DNA of 64,000 nt from positions 49,404-113,403 of the forward strand of contig CAJTQO010000005.1 in assembly GCA_910578405.1 (NCBI GenBank), given 5' to 3'. Shown here in pieces: positions 55,943-64,000 of the stretch. Both the position numbers and the translations under genes were made by a program. The stretch's first letter is position 1. Every line of letters begins with the position of its first letter. The notes beneath the pieces are model-generated. The model had not been told where the DNA came from. It made no database searches and was given only the letters and a program-made list of their open reading frames with translations. This DNA comes from an uncultured Lachnospiraceae bacterium. Its GTDB lineage: Bacteria; Bacillota; Clostridia; Lachnospirales; Lachnospiraceae.

Positions 55943-57106
55943 ATGAAAAACAAATTATATTATATCCTGTTTCCATTTTATTTTTTGATTCTCGGCTATA
56001 TCTTATACCTAAACGGCGTCTTCACCGGGGATATCGCCTCTTATGCCAACCTGTTCATCAATCTTGGCTGTCTGCTGGTCATCGGAATCCTTTTTACCCT
56101 TTCCGCTATCAGCTTCGCCCGCCTGAATCATTGTGTGGACGCGCTTTCTCTCGCCACTCTTTCCATTTACAAACGGTATAAAGAAGTGAACCGGAACCTT
56201 TGGGGAGAATACCGGGAGAAAAAAAGCCTGTTTGAATACCCTCTTCTGGACGAGGCATTTACCAAATACCAGAAACGCATGAAAAGTTATACAACCAAAC
56301 GCGGGCTGGCCAATACCTGCGACCTGGAAGAGTACATAAACGAAGATCTGTTAGACCAGGTGGGCGCTTCCCATTTCAATTCCAATATTGCAGGAGCCAT
56401 GACAGGGCTTGGCATCCTGGGGACCTTTATCGGACTTTCTTTAGGGCTCGGCGCTTTTTCGGGCAACGATATTTTCACCATCTCCGATAATGTAGGCCCG
56501 CTGTTAGATGGGATGAAGGTAGCTTTCCATACATCTGTATACGGTATTTTCTTTTCCCTTGTTTTTAGTTTCGTATACCGGAGCATTATGGCGTATTCCT
56601 ATCAGGTATTGTCGGAGTTCCACTCCTGTTACAGAGAATGCATTATGCCGTCCGTAAGCTCCAACACAGATGAAAATACGAAGGCCATGCTGGTATACCA
56701 GGCCAATATGGCCAATTATATGAAATCCATTCTGGATATGCTAAAAGGCAATGCAAAAGAACAAACGGCAGGAATGGAGCGTATGGTACAGGAATTTATA
56801 CGCCAGCTCTCCCAAACTATGGGGGCCGACTTGGAAAAGCTTGGGAAATCCTTAAACGACGCCTGCGACGCGCAGGCCATTTATTCACGCAACTACCAAA
56901 GCATGGAAAATACTACAAAGGAATTGCTGGAAGCCAGCCGCGGCCTAATGGAAGGCTTGGATCATACCATGATCAGGCAGGACAGGTTTGCCAAAGAATT
57001 AAAAAACCAACAGGAAATGCTTTCCCAAGCCTGCGACACTTTAAACGAGGATATCAGCAACCAGCTCTACACCTTTAGCCAGATGAGGGATTTATATGAA
57101 AAATAA
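55943..57106 (+). CDS. ZorA-like MotA/TolQ/ExbB-family proton channel
   Basis: A 387-residue membrane protein that should form a pentameric, proton-driven stator with the next gene product. Four membrane segments are visible, at about 5-24, 34-58, 149-172 and 196-218. The third has AMTGLGILGTFIGLSLGLG and the fourth begins LLDGMKVAFHTSVYGIFFSL, both typical of ZorA-type channels. A cytoplasmic tail of about 150 helical residues (240-387) follows, much shorter than in classical ZorA. The start at 55943 has AAGGAGG; the frame upstream lies in the leader. It overlaps the next gene by 11 bp. Confidence 0.8.
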   Translation: MKNKLYYILFPFYFLILGYILYLNGVFTGDIASYANLFINLGCLLVIGILFTLSAISFARLNHCVDALSLATLSIYKRYKEVNRNLWGEYREKKSLFEYPLLDEAFTKYQKRMKSYTTKRGLANTCDLEEYINEDLLDQVGASHFNSNIAGAMTGLGILGTFIGLSLGLGAFSGNDIFTISDNVGPLLDGMKVAFHTSVYGIFFSLVFSFVYRSIMAYSYQVLSEFHSCYRECIMPSVSSNTDENTKAMLVYQANMANYMKSILDMLKGNAKEQTAGMERMVQEFIRQLSQTMGADLEKLGKSLNDACDAQAIYSRNYQSMENTTKELLEASRGLMEGLDHTMIRQDRFAKELKNQQEMLSQACDTLNEDISNQLYTFSQMRDLYEK

Positions 57107-58004
57107 CAGAAAAAACAGGGAAGTTTTCCATGAACACAGTTTTTGGCAGTCCTACTCTGACATGATGGCCGCATTGCTGTTGATTTTCGTATTAATGATT
57201 GCCATTACCCTTGCTATCTATAAACAGAAAACAACAGACCTGGAGCAGACACGTCTGGAATTGAACTCTGCCAAAGAGGATTTGGACAAATACCGGGAGG
57301 AAATAGCCCTGTCCAACCAGGAATTAGAAGCCTCCCTGACTCAACTGCAGGAAGCCTATGCCTACTCGGAAATGACCGAAGCGGAACTGGCCAATGCCTA
57401 TGCGGAAATCAACAATGCGCGAACGGAACTGGACAATGCCAGGGCAGAATTGGCGAACACCAAAAGTGAGCTACAGGACATTGTGGGCATACGGACTGAT
57501 ATCATTGGCGCATTGCAGAGTACATTCAGCAATTCTTCCATGAAAGTAGACCCTCAGACCGGTTCCATCACCTTTTCGTCTGATGTTCTCTTTCGGTATA
57601 ACAGCGCAAAACTGACTACGGACAGCCGGGATACATTAAAGGAAATCATCCCACTGTACCTGGATGTCCTTTTACAAGACGCCTACCGTCCTTATATCGC
57701 GGAGATTATCATTGAAGGGCATACAGACACAGACGGAGGGTACCAAAGCAATATGGAGCTTTCCTACAGCCGCGCCAATGCCGTGGCAAACTTTTGCCAA
57801 GATCCGCAAAACGGCCTCAGCGAAGAAAAAATCGAACAGCTCCGCCAGCTTATGACAGTTAACGGACGTTCCTTCAGCAATCCTGTCTATCAGGAAAATT
57901 CACAGGAAATTGATATGGCGGCCTCCCGCCGGGTGGAAATCAAATTCCGGCTTAGAGAAGATGAAATGATAGAAAAAATTGCTGGGATTTTGGCTCAGGA
58001 ATAA
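57096..58004 (+). CDS. ZorB-like MotB/OmpA-domain stator protein
   Basis: A 302-residue partner of the ZorA-like channel. One N-terminal membrane helix (about 23-41) follows SYSDMMAALLLIFV, where Asp22 matches the proton-carrying Asp of MotB and ZorB. A long exported coiled coil (about 45-125, heptad-like ELANAYAEINNARTEL) leads to a C-terminal OmpA-like peptidoglycan-binding domain (about 160-300, IIEGHTDTDGGYQSNMELS, then SYSRANAVANFC). No flagellar gene is nearby. It ends 26 bp before a strong terminator. Confidence 0.83.
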   Translation: MKNNRKNREVFHEHSFWQSYSDMMAALLLIFVLMIAITLAIYKQKTTDLEQTRLELNSAKEDLDKYREEIALSNQELEASLTQLQEAYAYSEMTEAELANAYAEINNARTELDNARAELANTKSELQDIVGIRTDIIGALQSTFSNSSMKVDPQTGSITFSSDVLFRYNSAKLTTDSRDTLKEIIPLYLDVLLQDAYRPYIAEIIIEGHTDTDGGYQSNMELSYSRANAVANFCQDPQNGLSEEKIEQLRQLMTVNGRSFSNPVYQENSQEIDMAASRRVEIKFRLREDEMIEKIAGILAQE

Positions 58005-58029
58005 TCTCTGCCAATCAGCTCTCTAGCAA

Positions 58030-58074
58030 CGGCGCAAAACAGACCTTTCTTTTGTTTTGCGCCGTTTTCTTTTT
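58030..58074 (+). terminator. Terminator of the zorAB-like operon
   Basis: Perfect 11-bp arms CGGCGCAAAAC/GTTTTGCGCCG with a 13-nt loop, followed by TTTTCTTTTT. Confidence 0.9.
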
Positions 58075-58142
58075 CGATTTCCCGGTTTTCAAATATTGAC
58101 GTCCATGCATTAAAATCAGGAAAGAAAAACAGCATATATAAA

Positions 58143-58187
58143 AATAACGCAAAGCTTAGAATATCTCTTCCGCTTTGCGTTATTTTA
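58143..58187 (-). terminator. Terminator of tRNA-Leu
   Basis: Minus-strand arms AATAACGCAAAGC and GCTTTGCGTTATT around a 16-nt loop, followed by a T-rich run. It is directly downstream of the tRNA 3' end. Confidence 0.85.
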
Positions 58188-58270
58188 TGCTGGTGACGAG
58201 ACTTGAACTCGTACAAGGTTGCCCTCGTCAGATTTTGAGTCTGATGCGTCTGCCATTCCGCCACACCAGC
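58188..58270 (-). tRNA. tRNA-Leu (anticodon CAA)
   Basis: An 83-nt class II tRNA on the minus strand. Acceptor GCTGGTG pairs with CACCAGC, followed by discriminator A. Anticodon stem TCAGA/TCTGA holds loop CTCAAAA, giving anticodon CAA (reads UUG). The long variable arm CGAGGGCAACCTTG and T arm GAGTTCAAGTCTC are clear. CCA is not encoded. Confidence 0.96.
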
Positions 58271-58286
58271 GTATCAACCGATATTT

Positions 58287-58315
58287 ATAATACCATATTC
58301 GTCTGATTTTGACAA
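58287..58315 (-). promoter_or_regulatory. tRNA-Leu promoter
   Basis: Minus-strand TTGTCA (58310-58315) and TATTAT (58287-58292), spacer 17 bp, about 17 bp before the mature 5' end. In the rest of 58316-58489 only one hairpin without T-tract (GGGATATC-TTTC-GATATCCC, near 58452-58471) was seen. Confidence 0.7.
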
Positions 58316-58489
58316 GCCCTTTTTTCATTTTTTTTCTAATTTTTTTCACTTTTTATAAATCAGCTAACTCAGCCACCGCAATGTCATTCACTTAAGCTTT
58401 TCAAGATGGCGTCAACCATAAACTTCAGTCCAGACCATCGAAAGACGCCGGGATATCTTTCGATATCCCTCATGGCCCTGTTCTAAAAT

Positions 58490-59815
58490 CTATTCCGAAA
58501 TCAGTTCTTTATAAATATCCAACTCATCAAAAGTCGCAAAGTAATCTTTAGGCGTTTCTGCCCTGCGAATTAGCTGAACGCTTCCATCTTCTTTTAAAAG
58601 CAATTCCGCCGATTTCAATTTTCCATTATAATTGTATCCCATGGAAAATCCATGCGCCCCCGTATCATGTATCACAAGGTAATCTCCTATTTCCACTTTC
58701 GGCAGCATCCGGTCTATAGCAAATTTGTCATTATTTTCGCATAAAGAGCCTGCTACATCATACTGGCATGTACATGGTTCCCCTTCCCTGCCCAATACTG
58801 TAATGTGATGGTATGAGCCATACATGGCAGGCCGCATCAGGTTCACTGCACAGGCATCCACTCCAAGATATTCCTTATGGGTATGTTTTTCATGGATTAC
58901 CTTTGTCACCAATGCCCCGTAAGGCCCCATCATAAAACGGCCCATTTCCGTATAAATAGCCACCTTCCCCATCCCTGCAGGCGTCAACGTTTCTTCATAA
59001 ACTTTACGCACCCCTTCCCCGATTGCCTGAATATCATTTCCCTGTTGGCCAGGCTGGTAAGGGATGCCCACGCCGCCGGACAAATTAATGAACTGTATAT
59101 CCGCCCCGGTCTCTTTTTTCAACTGCACTGCCATCTCAAAAAGCTGCTTTGCCAGCATCGGGTAATATTCATTCGTCACCGTATTGCTGGCAAGAAAAGC
59201 ATGGATGCCAAACCGCTTCACCCCTTTTTCCTTTAAAATGCGGAACCCCTCAAACATCTGCTCTGTGGTAAAACCATATTTTGCGTCCCCTGGGTTATCC
59301 ATAATTCCATTGCTCATCTGGAATACGCCTCCGGGATTATATCGGCAGCTTATAGTTTCCGGAAGCTTTCCAAGAATTCCTTCCAAAAAATCAATATGAG
59401 TAATGTCATCCAGGTTTATGGTCGCCCCTAGTTTTGCCGCATAAGCATATTCCTCTGCCGGCGTATCATTAGAAGAAAACATAATGTCCTCCCCTTTTAT
59501 GCCCACTGCCTTGCTTAACATCAATTCCGTCAAGGATGAGCAGTCACAGCCACAGCCGTATTCCTTCAATATCTGGATTAAATAAGGGTTGGGTGTTGCT
59601 TTTACCGCAAAGTATTCCTTAAATCCCTTATTCCATGCAAACGCCTCTCTGACCGCCTGTGCATTTTGACGTATCCCCTTCTCATCATATATGTGAAACG
59701 GCGTAGGATAGGTTTTTACGATTTCCTCAATGCCTTCCTTTGTCACAAATGGCCGTTTGCTTCCTGCGTCCTTTACTTCCCTTTCTGTGGCTGTTGTTTC
59801 CCTGTTATGACTCAT
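58490..59815 (-). CDS. lysA: Diaminopimelate decarboxylase-like PLP enzyme
   Basis: A fold III PLP decarboxylase of 441 residues, most likely making lysine from meso-diaminopimelate. The PLP Lys lies in YFAVKATPNP (about 68-77). Others are GCDCSSLTEL (about 88), INLSGGVGIPY (about 250), the active-site Cys region SLCENNDKF (about 350) and GAHGFSMGYNYNGK. The N-terminal 20 residues are an unconserved charged tail. It overlaps the regulator gene by 11 bp. Other fold III decarboxylases (carboxynorspermidine type) are a lesser possibility. Confidence 0.85.
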   Translation of the reverse strand: MSHNRETTATEREVKDAGSKRPFVTKEGIEEIVKTYPTPFHIYDEKGIRQNAQAVREAFAWNKGFKEYFAVKATPNPYLIQILKEYGCGCDCSSLTELMLSKAVGIKGEDIMFSSNDTPAEEYAYAAKLGATINLDDITHIDFLEGILGKLPETISCRYNPGGVFQMSNGIMDNPGDAKYGFTTEQMFEGFRILKEKGVKRFGIHAFLASNTVTNEYYPMLAKQLFEMAVQLKKETGADIQFINLSGGVGIPYQPGQQGNDIQAIGEGVRKVYEETLTPAGMGKVAIYTEMGRFMMGPYGALVTKVIHEKHTHKEYLGVDACAVNLMRPAMYGSYHHITVLGREGEPCTCQYDVAGSLCENNDKFAIDRMLPKVEIGDYLVIHDTGAHGFSMGYNYNGKLKSAELLLKEDGSVQLIRRAETPKDYFATFDELDIYKELISE

Positions 59816-60524
59816 TGCTTTTTTCTCCTTTTGTCCATTCTATTAATTTAATTTCATTGCTTAATGCTTCCTTAAATACATTTACAAAATTCTTCTGGCC
59901 GGAATACAAACAAGTGTCTGTCCTTGTTCCTCTAATGTCCCCAGTCAGAACATAAACAGAATCAATAATCAGACGAATCTGCTTCTCTTTTTGCTCCGTC
60001 AAATATTGTATCGCATTTTTTATGCCCATATCCTGATCTGTAATGACAACCAGCTTTATTCCGCGCACCGCTGCCTTTTCCAGCTCCAGCCTAATTTCCT
60101 CTATAAAACTCCCTGGTGCGGAAATATATATCCTCTGCGCTGCCCTTTCCAGCATAGCAAATATTTTACTTCTAATATTAGCTGCCCCTTCCACCGTGAT
60201 ATAACCGTCAGATTCCTCTGCCATTACCGGCATATTCTCTACCAGAAAAGTTTTCCCTTCTATTAAAACCCTAATTTTACTTTTGCAAAAATCCTCCACC
60301 TGCACTGCCACATATTTGCTTGGGTTTCCTTCTATCCGGTATGCCGCGCCGATATCCACCAGCCTGGACAATCCCCCATATACATTGGAGCGGGATATCC
60401 CCGTCAGCTTAGCCGCCTCATATCCGGTCAGCTCCCCATTACGGTACAGGCATATATAAATAGAAGCCTCCTGCCTTGTCATTCCAAATTCCATTAACCG
60501 TTCTGCTATATATGCTTCTTCCAT
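59805..60524 (-). CDS. TrmB-family transcriptional regulator
   Basis: A 239-residue regulator. The N-terminal winged helix (about 5-75, MTRQEASIYICLYRNGELTG then ISRSNVYGGLSRL) is typical of TrmB. The C-terminal half has a PLD-like or TrmB effector region (about 110-235) with ERAAQRIYISAPGSFIEEI. TrmB proteins are best known in archaeal sugar control; bacterial members are mostly uncharacterised. Overlap with lysA by 11 bp suggests it regulates that operon. Confidence 0.85.
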   Translation of the reverse strand: MEEAYIAERLMEFGMTRQEASIYICLYRNGELTGYEAAKLTGISRSNVYGGLSRLVDIGAAYRIEGNPSKYVAVQVEDFCKSKIRVLIEGKTFLVENMPVMAEESDGYITVEGAANIRSKIFAMLERAAQRIYISAPGSFIEEIRLELEKAAVRGIKLVVITDQDMGIKNAIQYLTEQKEKQIRLIIDSVYVLTGDIRGTRTDTCLYSGQKNFVNVFKEALSNEIKLIEWTKGEKSNES

Positions 60525-60550
60525 CCTTACCCCTATATTCTATTATTCTT

Positions 60551-60669
60551 GCCTGCATTCCTGCTTGCATTTCCTGCATGCTATTACAATTGATATTCCT
60601 CTCCTGCACGTGTTTGAGTATAGTATTTCTTTTCAGTACCACTATAAAGCCTACTTACCATTTTGTCAA
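60551..60669 (-). promoter_or_regulatory. trmB-lysA promoter region with inverted and direct repeats
   Basis: Minus-strand TTGACA (60664-60669) and TATAGT (60641-60646), spacer 17 bp. The -10 region is the left arm of TATAGT...ACTATA (about 60619-60646), a candidate operator. Further down, GCAGGAAATGCA/GCAGGAATGCAGG short direct repeats lie at 60551-60580. Confidence 0.7.
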
Positions 60670-60736
60670 CCTGTTTTTCATTTATAAATTATTACATTAT
60701 AACGCCTATGCAATCTCTCTCGTTTAGGCACACAAA

Positions 60737-60788
60737 AAAGAGGCGTCACACCACTGCCTATTCAGACTTTTTGTGTGACTGCCTCTTT
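60737..60788 (-). terminator. Terminator of ung
   Basis: Minus-strand arms AAAGAGGCAGTCACAC and GTGTGACGCCTCTTT (one bulge) around a loop of about 21 nt, followed by TTTTG. Confidence 0.85.
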
Positions 60789-60818
60789 CCCATCCGCAAA
60801 TTCCTTATTTTGACAAGC

Positions 60819-61496
60819 TTATATATTTTCAATCTGCCAGTCAATGGGTTCCACTCCATTCTTTTCCAGGAATTCATTGGCTGCACTGAAATGCCTGCAT
60901 CCAAAAAAACCCCGATAAGCTGATAATGGGCTTGGATGAGGCGCTTTCAATATCAAATGTTTTGGATTCGTCAGCATTGGGCTCTTATTTTGTGCCGGCC
61001 TGCCCCATAAAAGATATACAATTGGCCTATCCTGTGCATTCACTGCTTCAATCACTGCATCCGTAAACCGTTCCCACCCCTGCCCCCGATGGGAATTGGC
61101 CTGGTGCGCCCTTACGGTTAGCACTGTATTCAGGAGAAGCACCCCCTGGTCAGCCCATTTTTTCAAATATCCGTTATTAGGAATATCACATCCTAGGTCA
61201 TCATGCAGCTCCTGATAAATATTCTGCAAAGACGGTGGAATCTCCTTCTGATCAGGAAGTACCGAAAAACTCAGCCCATGCGCCTGGTGTACATTGTGAT
61301 AAGGATCCTGCCCCAACAAAAGCACTTTCACTTTGCTCAATGGCGTAAAATGAAAAGCGTTAAAAATATCATCCGCCGGAGGAAAAATCACTGCCTTACT
61401 ATATTCCTCCTGTACAAACTGAAACAATTGCTTATAATATGGCTTGGAAAATTCCGATTTCAAAGTATCCAGCCAATCATTCTGTATCATTGCCAT
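60819..61496 (-). CDS. ung: Uracil-DNA glycosylase (family 1)
   Basis: It removes uracil from DNA. The 225-residue length is standard. Motifs are the water-activating GQDPYHNVHQAHGLSFSV (about 62-79), LLLNTVLTVRAHQANSH (about 119-135), VYLLWGRPAQNK and the minor-groove loop HPSPLSAYRGF (about 187-197). It appears to be transcribed alone and ends in a strong terminator. Confidence 0.97.
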   Translation of the reverse strand: MAMIQNDWLDTLKSEFSKPYYKQLFQFVQEEYSKAVIFPPADDIFNAFHFTPLSKVKVLLLGQDPYHNVHQAHGLSFSVLPDQKEIPPSLQNIYQELHDDLGCDIPNNGYLKKWADQGVLLLNTVLTVRAHQANSHRGQGWERFTDAVIEAVNAQDRPIVYLLWGRPAQNKSPMLTNPKHLILKAPHPSPLSAYRGFFGCRHFSAANEFLEKNGVEPIDWQIENI

Positions 61497-61535
61497 AAAA
61501 AATTACCTTCCCTTTCCCTTATGTATTCTTTTTTC

Positions 61536-62309
61536 CTATCGCGGCAAATCCAGCCTCACTGGAACCCCACGGCCTGCCAGATATTCCTTTACCCTACATA
61601 TCTCCAGTTCCTTATAATGGAACAAAGAAGCCGCTAACGCCGCATCTGCTTTCCCTTCCGTCAATGCGTCATAAAAATGTTCCTCTTTTCCTGCCCCTCC
61701 GGAAGCAATCACAGGTATGGACACATTCTCCGCCACCATTTTAGTCAGGGTTATGTCATAGCCTGTTTTCGTTCCGTCACAGTCCATACTGGTTAGCAGA
61801 ATCTCCCCGGCTCCCATCCGTTCTGCCTTCCTTGCCCATTCCACAGCATCCATCCCTACATCAATTCGTCCTCCATTTTTGTAAATATTCCAGCCAGAGC
61901 CGTCTGCCCTCCTTTTTGCATCAATTGCCACTACCACACACTGACTGCCAAATTTATCCGCCGCTTCACTAATAAGTTCCGGGCGATTAATCGCTGAGGA
62001 ATTTATAGAAACTTTATCGGCTCCTTCCCGTAAAATCGCCCGGAAATCCTCCACGGTACGGATTCCTCCGCCTACGGTAAAAGGGATAAAGACCTTCTCA
62101 GCCACCCGGCGCACCATATCCACCACTGTACCCCTTGCATCAGAAGAAGCAGTAATATCCAAAAATACAAGCTCATCTGCCCCAGCCCGGTCATATGCAG
62201 CCGCAATTTCCACCGGATCCCCTGCATCCTGCAAGTTTACAAAATTCACCCCTTTCACAACCCTGGCATTATGTACATCCAGACAAGGGATAATCCGCTT
62301 TGTATGCAT
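61536..62309 (-). CDS. hisF: Imidazole glycerol phosphate synthase cyclase subunit
   Basis: The cyclase half of IGP synthase, joining histidine and purine metabolism. The 257-residue beta/alpha barrel has the catalytic [16 protein letters not shown] (Asp about 11) and [14 protein letters not shown] (Asp about 130), with [19 protein letters not shown] and [10 protein letters not shown] phosphate-site loops. It follows hisH by 36 bp. No other his gene is in the window. Confidence 0.97.
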   Translation of the reverse strand: MHTKRIIPCLDVHNARVVKGVNFVNLQDAGDPVEIAAAYDRAGADELVFLDITASSDARGTVVDMVRRVAEKVFIPFTVGGGIRTVEDFRAILREGADKVSINSSAINRPELISEAADKFGSQCVVVAIDAKRRADGSGWNIYKNGGRIDVGMDAVEWARKAERMGAGEILLTSMDCDGTKTGYDITLTKMVAENVSIPVIASGGAGKEEHFYDALTEGKADAALAASLFHYKELEICRVKEYLAGRGVPVRLDLPR

Positions 62310-62345
62310 ACGTTCTCCTTTCTATTCCCTAACATCTTAGCAATA

Positions 62346-62957
62346 TTACTTTCCAAACCGGATGAAATTCTTCAATATGGCAAGGCCGGTTTCCGAACTT
62401 TTTTCCGGATGGAACTGGCAGGCATAAATATTGTCTTTTTCCACACAAGCATGTATTTGTACGCCATATTCCGTTGTTGCCACTACAATTTCTGTATCTG
62501 CCGCCTGCAGGTAATAAGAATGGACAAAATATGCATAGGAGTTTTCCGGTATGCCTTCCATTAACCGGCTTTTATTGGGATAACTTAAAGAATTCCAGCC
62601 AATATGCGGTATCTTTAGTTCTGTTTTTTCTGGTATCCGCAAAATCTCTCCTTTTAAAATGCCCAGTCCAGCCACACCGCCGCTTTCTTCACTCCGCTCA
62701 AACAGTAATTGCAGTCCCAGACATATCCCAAGAAAAGGAGTTCCCTTGTCCACGGTTTCCCAAATGATTTCATCCAGTCCTAGTCCACAGAGTTTCCCCA
62801 TTGCATCTCCAAACGCGCCAACGCCTGGCAGCACCACTCTATCTGCCTCCAGGATTTGACTTCTGTCCCTTGTCACATACGCTTCCTCTCCCAAAAACCG
62901 GAATGCCTTTTCCACACTCCTTATATTCCCTGCGTCATAATCAATGATTGCTGTCAT
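62346..62957 (-). CDS. hisH: Imidazole glycerol phosphate synthase glutamine amidotransferase subunit
   Basis: The class I amidotransferase partner that supplies ammonia to HisF. It is 203 residues from MTAIIDYDAGNIRSVEKAF; the start at 62957 follows AGAGGGTAT. The nucleophile elbow is LGICLGLQLLFE (Cys about 80), and the His/Glu pair is in CQFHPEKS near 185. A perfect hairpin without T-tract lies 31 bp upstream. Confidence 0.96.
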   Translation of the reverse strand: MTAIIDYDAGNIRSVEKAFRFLGEEAYVTRDRSQILEADRVVLPGVGAFGDAMGKLCGLGLDEIIWETVDKGTPFLGICLGLQLLFERSEESGGVAGLGILKGEILRIPEKTELKIPHIGWNSLSYPNKSRLMEGIPENSYAYFVHSYYLQAADTEIVVATTEYGVQIHACVEKDNIYACQFHPEKSSETGLAILKNFIRFGK

Positions 62958-62987
62958 ATACCCTCTTTTCCTATTTGTCCTAAACGC

Positions 62988-63016
62988 ACAACAGTCCAGC
63001 ATGGCTGGACTGTTGT
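62988..63016. repeat. Perfect 13-bp inverted repeat with 3-nt loop upstream of hisH
   Basis: ACAACAGTCCAGC (62988-63000) and GCTGGACTGTTGT (63004-63016) are exact complements around ATG. No T-tract follows on either strand, so it is not a standard terminator. It separates the partial right-edge gene from hisHF. Confidence 0.8.
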
Positions 63017-63053
63017 AACTGTCATTCCCTTGTATCTTCTGTCTGGCCACTTC

Positions 63054-64000
63054 TTAACGCCCATGTATCTGTACATCAATCGGCTGACGCACTCCCTGGA
63101 TCATTTGTCCTTGGCTGCTCCCTGCATTATCTGCAGGCGCCTGGGTATTTTCTTCAGGCGCTGTATTCTCTTCCGGAACCGTATTCTCTTCTGGCGCCGT
63201 TTCTTCTGGTATGTAATTATCCTCCGTATCTGTGCCAAGCACGTTATCTGCTTCCATCCCATCTTCTGCCGGCTGCTGTTGCGCACTATTCTCTATTGCA
63301 GAAGCATCCTCCGGCGTTTCTTCCGCTGCGTCAGATGACGTTTCTTCTGGAACATCAGGCTGTGCCTCCGGCTCTGTTTCCTCTCCCAATACATTGGCCG
63401 TACTTTCATAAAAATCCTCTTCTTCCGGAAGGACATCTGCTGACGCCTGTTGTGCATTAGGATCCACAAAAGGAGTTCCATTCACGACGGATTCCAGTTT
63501 CTTCGTATAAGTCACATCATCATAAGCAATAATTACATTGGCGTCATTTTCCGAAAGGCCATATTTATCATTTAAAATACTTAACATCGTCTCATATACT
63601 GCATTGACTTCCTGCGTTACATGAAATTCCTCTGCTTTTAACAAAACGTCCGGATATTTCTGTATCCCTATCATCAAAGCATCCAAAGCTCTGACCTCTT
63701 CTCCAATTGCCAAATAATTATGATATGCGTCCAATTTACGGTTCATTTCCAAAATCGTCAAGGACTGGTTATACATAATCGTATCACTGTCATCCAGCGC
63801 CTTCCCGTACAGTAAATCAAACGTTTTCTTATAATCCGCCTGATAATATGCGTCCCTTGCTTCTCTTTTATCAAAAAAGGCAGGCACTATACTGCATAAT
63901 ACAATAACCATTGCGGTAAGGGTCAGACCTAGCCCGGCAATCACTGCCACGCTTTTTTTCGAAACCCTTTTGGATGGCCTTTCTGGCGCTTCTTCCAATG
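63054..64000 (-). CDS. Membrane-anchored protein with acidic repeat tail, truncated at the window edge
   Basis: At least 314 residues; the frame is open to the window edge, so the Met at 63998 may be internal. After a basic stretch (SKRVSKK) comes one membrane helix (about 17-37). A helical region follows (about 40-165) with TPR-like spacing (DAYYQADYKKTFDLLYG, SLTILEMNRKLDAYHNYL). The long Glu/Pro/Ala-rich tail (about 185-300) includes three tandem copies of a PEENT-type unit. I do not recognise the family. If the N-terminus continues as a signalling domain, it would lie outside the window. Confidence 0.7.
   Translation of the reverse strand, partial: LEEAPERPSKRVSKKSVAVIAGLGLTLTAMVIVLCSIVPAFFDKREARDAYYQADYKKTFDLLYGKALDDSDTIMYNQSLTILEMNRKLDAYHNYLAIGEEVRALDALMIGIQKYPDVLLKAEEFHVTQEVNAVYETMLSILNDKYGLSENDANVIIAYDDVTYTKKLESVVNGTPFVDPNAQQASADVLPEEEDFYESTANVLGEETEPEAQPDVPEETSSDAAEETPEDASAIENSAQQQPAEDGMEADNVLGTDTEDNYIPEETAPEENTVPEENTAPEENTQAPADNAGSSQGQMIQGVRQPIDVQIHGR

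Noticed and set aside
55943..58004. Annotation of the stator pair as flagellar motA/motB
   Set aside because: No flagellar gene is present, the channel has a ZorA-like third and fourth helix, and the partner has a long coiled coil unlike MotB. ZorAB-like fits better.
58188..58270. tRNA-Leu as an attachment site for an island containing the zorAB-like pair
   Set aside because: I looked for a repeat of the tRNA 3' end near 55.6-55.9 kb and found none, and there is no integrase.
58452..58471. GGGATATC-TTTC-GATATCCC hairpin as lysA terminator
   Set aside because: No T-tract follows the stem on the minus strand, so termination there is not supported.

Overview
The window looks like chromosome of a low-to-mid GC, spore-lineage Clostridia, most likely a Lachnospiraceae-type gut anaerobe. 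This is inferred from gene content and order only: plsX-acpP-rnc-smc-ftsY, pta-ackA, TIGR03960/TIGR03936/RNase G, DUF5688, a SpoIID-like protein, a T-box in front of pheST, and abundant TTGACA-17-TATAAT type promoters. No rRNA, CRISPR array, phage gene, integrase or transposase gene was seen.

Layout. 1-3039 (+): end of a DAHP synthase gene, then tyrA and aroA. 3140-54.5 kb is almost all minus strand: alkD-like and PilZ genes, queA, an M18 aminopeptidase, T-box-pheS-pheT, a YihY/BrkB membrane protein, a SpoIID-like protein, a free-standing structured RNA (about 14.32-14.57 kb), gdhA, envelope and unknown proteins, tRNA-Arg(CCG), the operon yqeG-aroE-aroK-aroQ-efp, parC/parE, a DUF5713/DUF2441 pair, a Nudix gene, RNase G with two radical-SAM partner genes, a split pdaA gene, pta-ackA, a GH25 lysozyme, YitT, an MqsR/MqsA-Panacea toxin-antitoxin pair, ilvA, and the ftsY-smc-rnc-acpP-plsX block. 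55.9-58.0 kb (+) holds a two-gene ZorA/ZorB-like proton-channel module. It is followed on the minus strand by tRNA-Leu(CAA), a DAP decarboxylase with a TrmB-like regulator, ung, hisF-hisH, and a truncated membrane-anchored protein at the right edge.

The most notable structure is at 34.86-40.46 kb. A complete N-acetylglucosamine cassette of 5,608 bp (LicT-type antiterminator with its own promoter, RAT and terminator, then a IIA protein, NagE-type IIBC, NagB and NagA) lies exactly inside pdaA, a spore-cortex muramic-lactam deacetylase gene. The two gene halves lie on either side and rejoin in frame if the cassette is removed at a 2-bp GG overlap. The cassette ends are imperfect inverted repeats (17 of 26 positions). 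Six of the seven shikimate-to-EPSP and branch genes expected for aromatic synthesis are in this window, in two separate blocks. The second item of interest is the ZorAB-like pair: it has the stator-type membrane proteins of Zorya defence but no ZorC/D/E effector beside it, and it sits behind a structured leader of about 180 nt.
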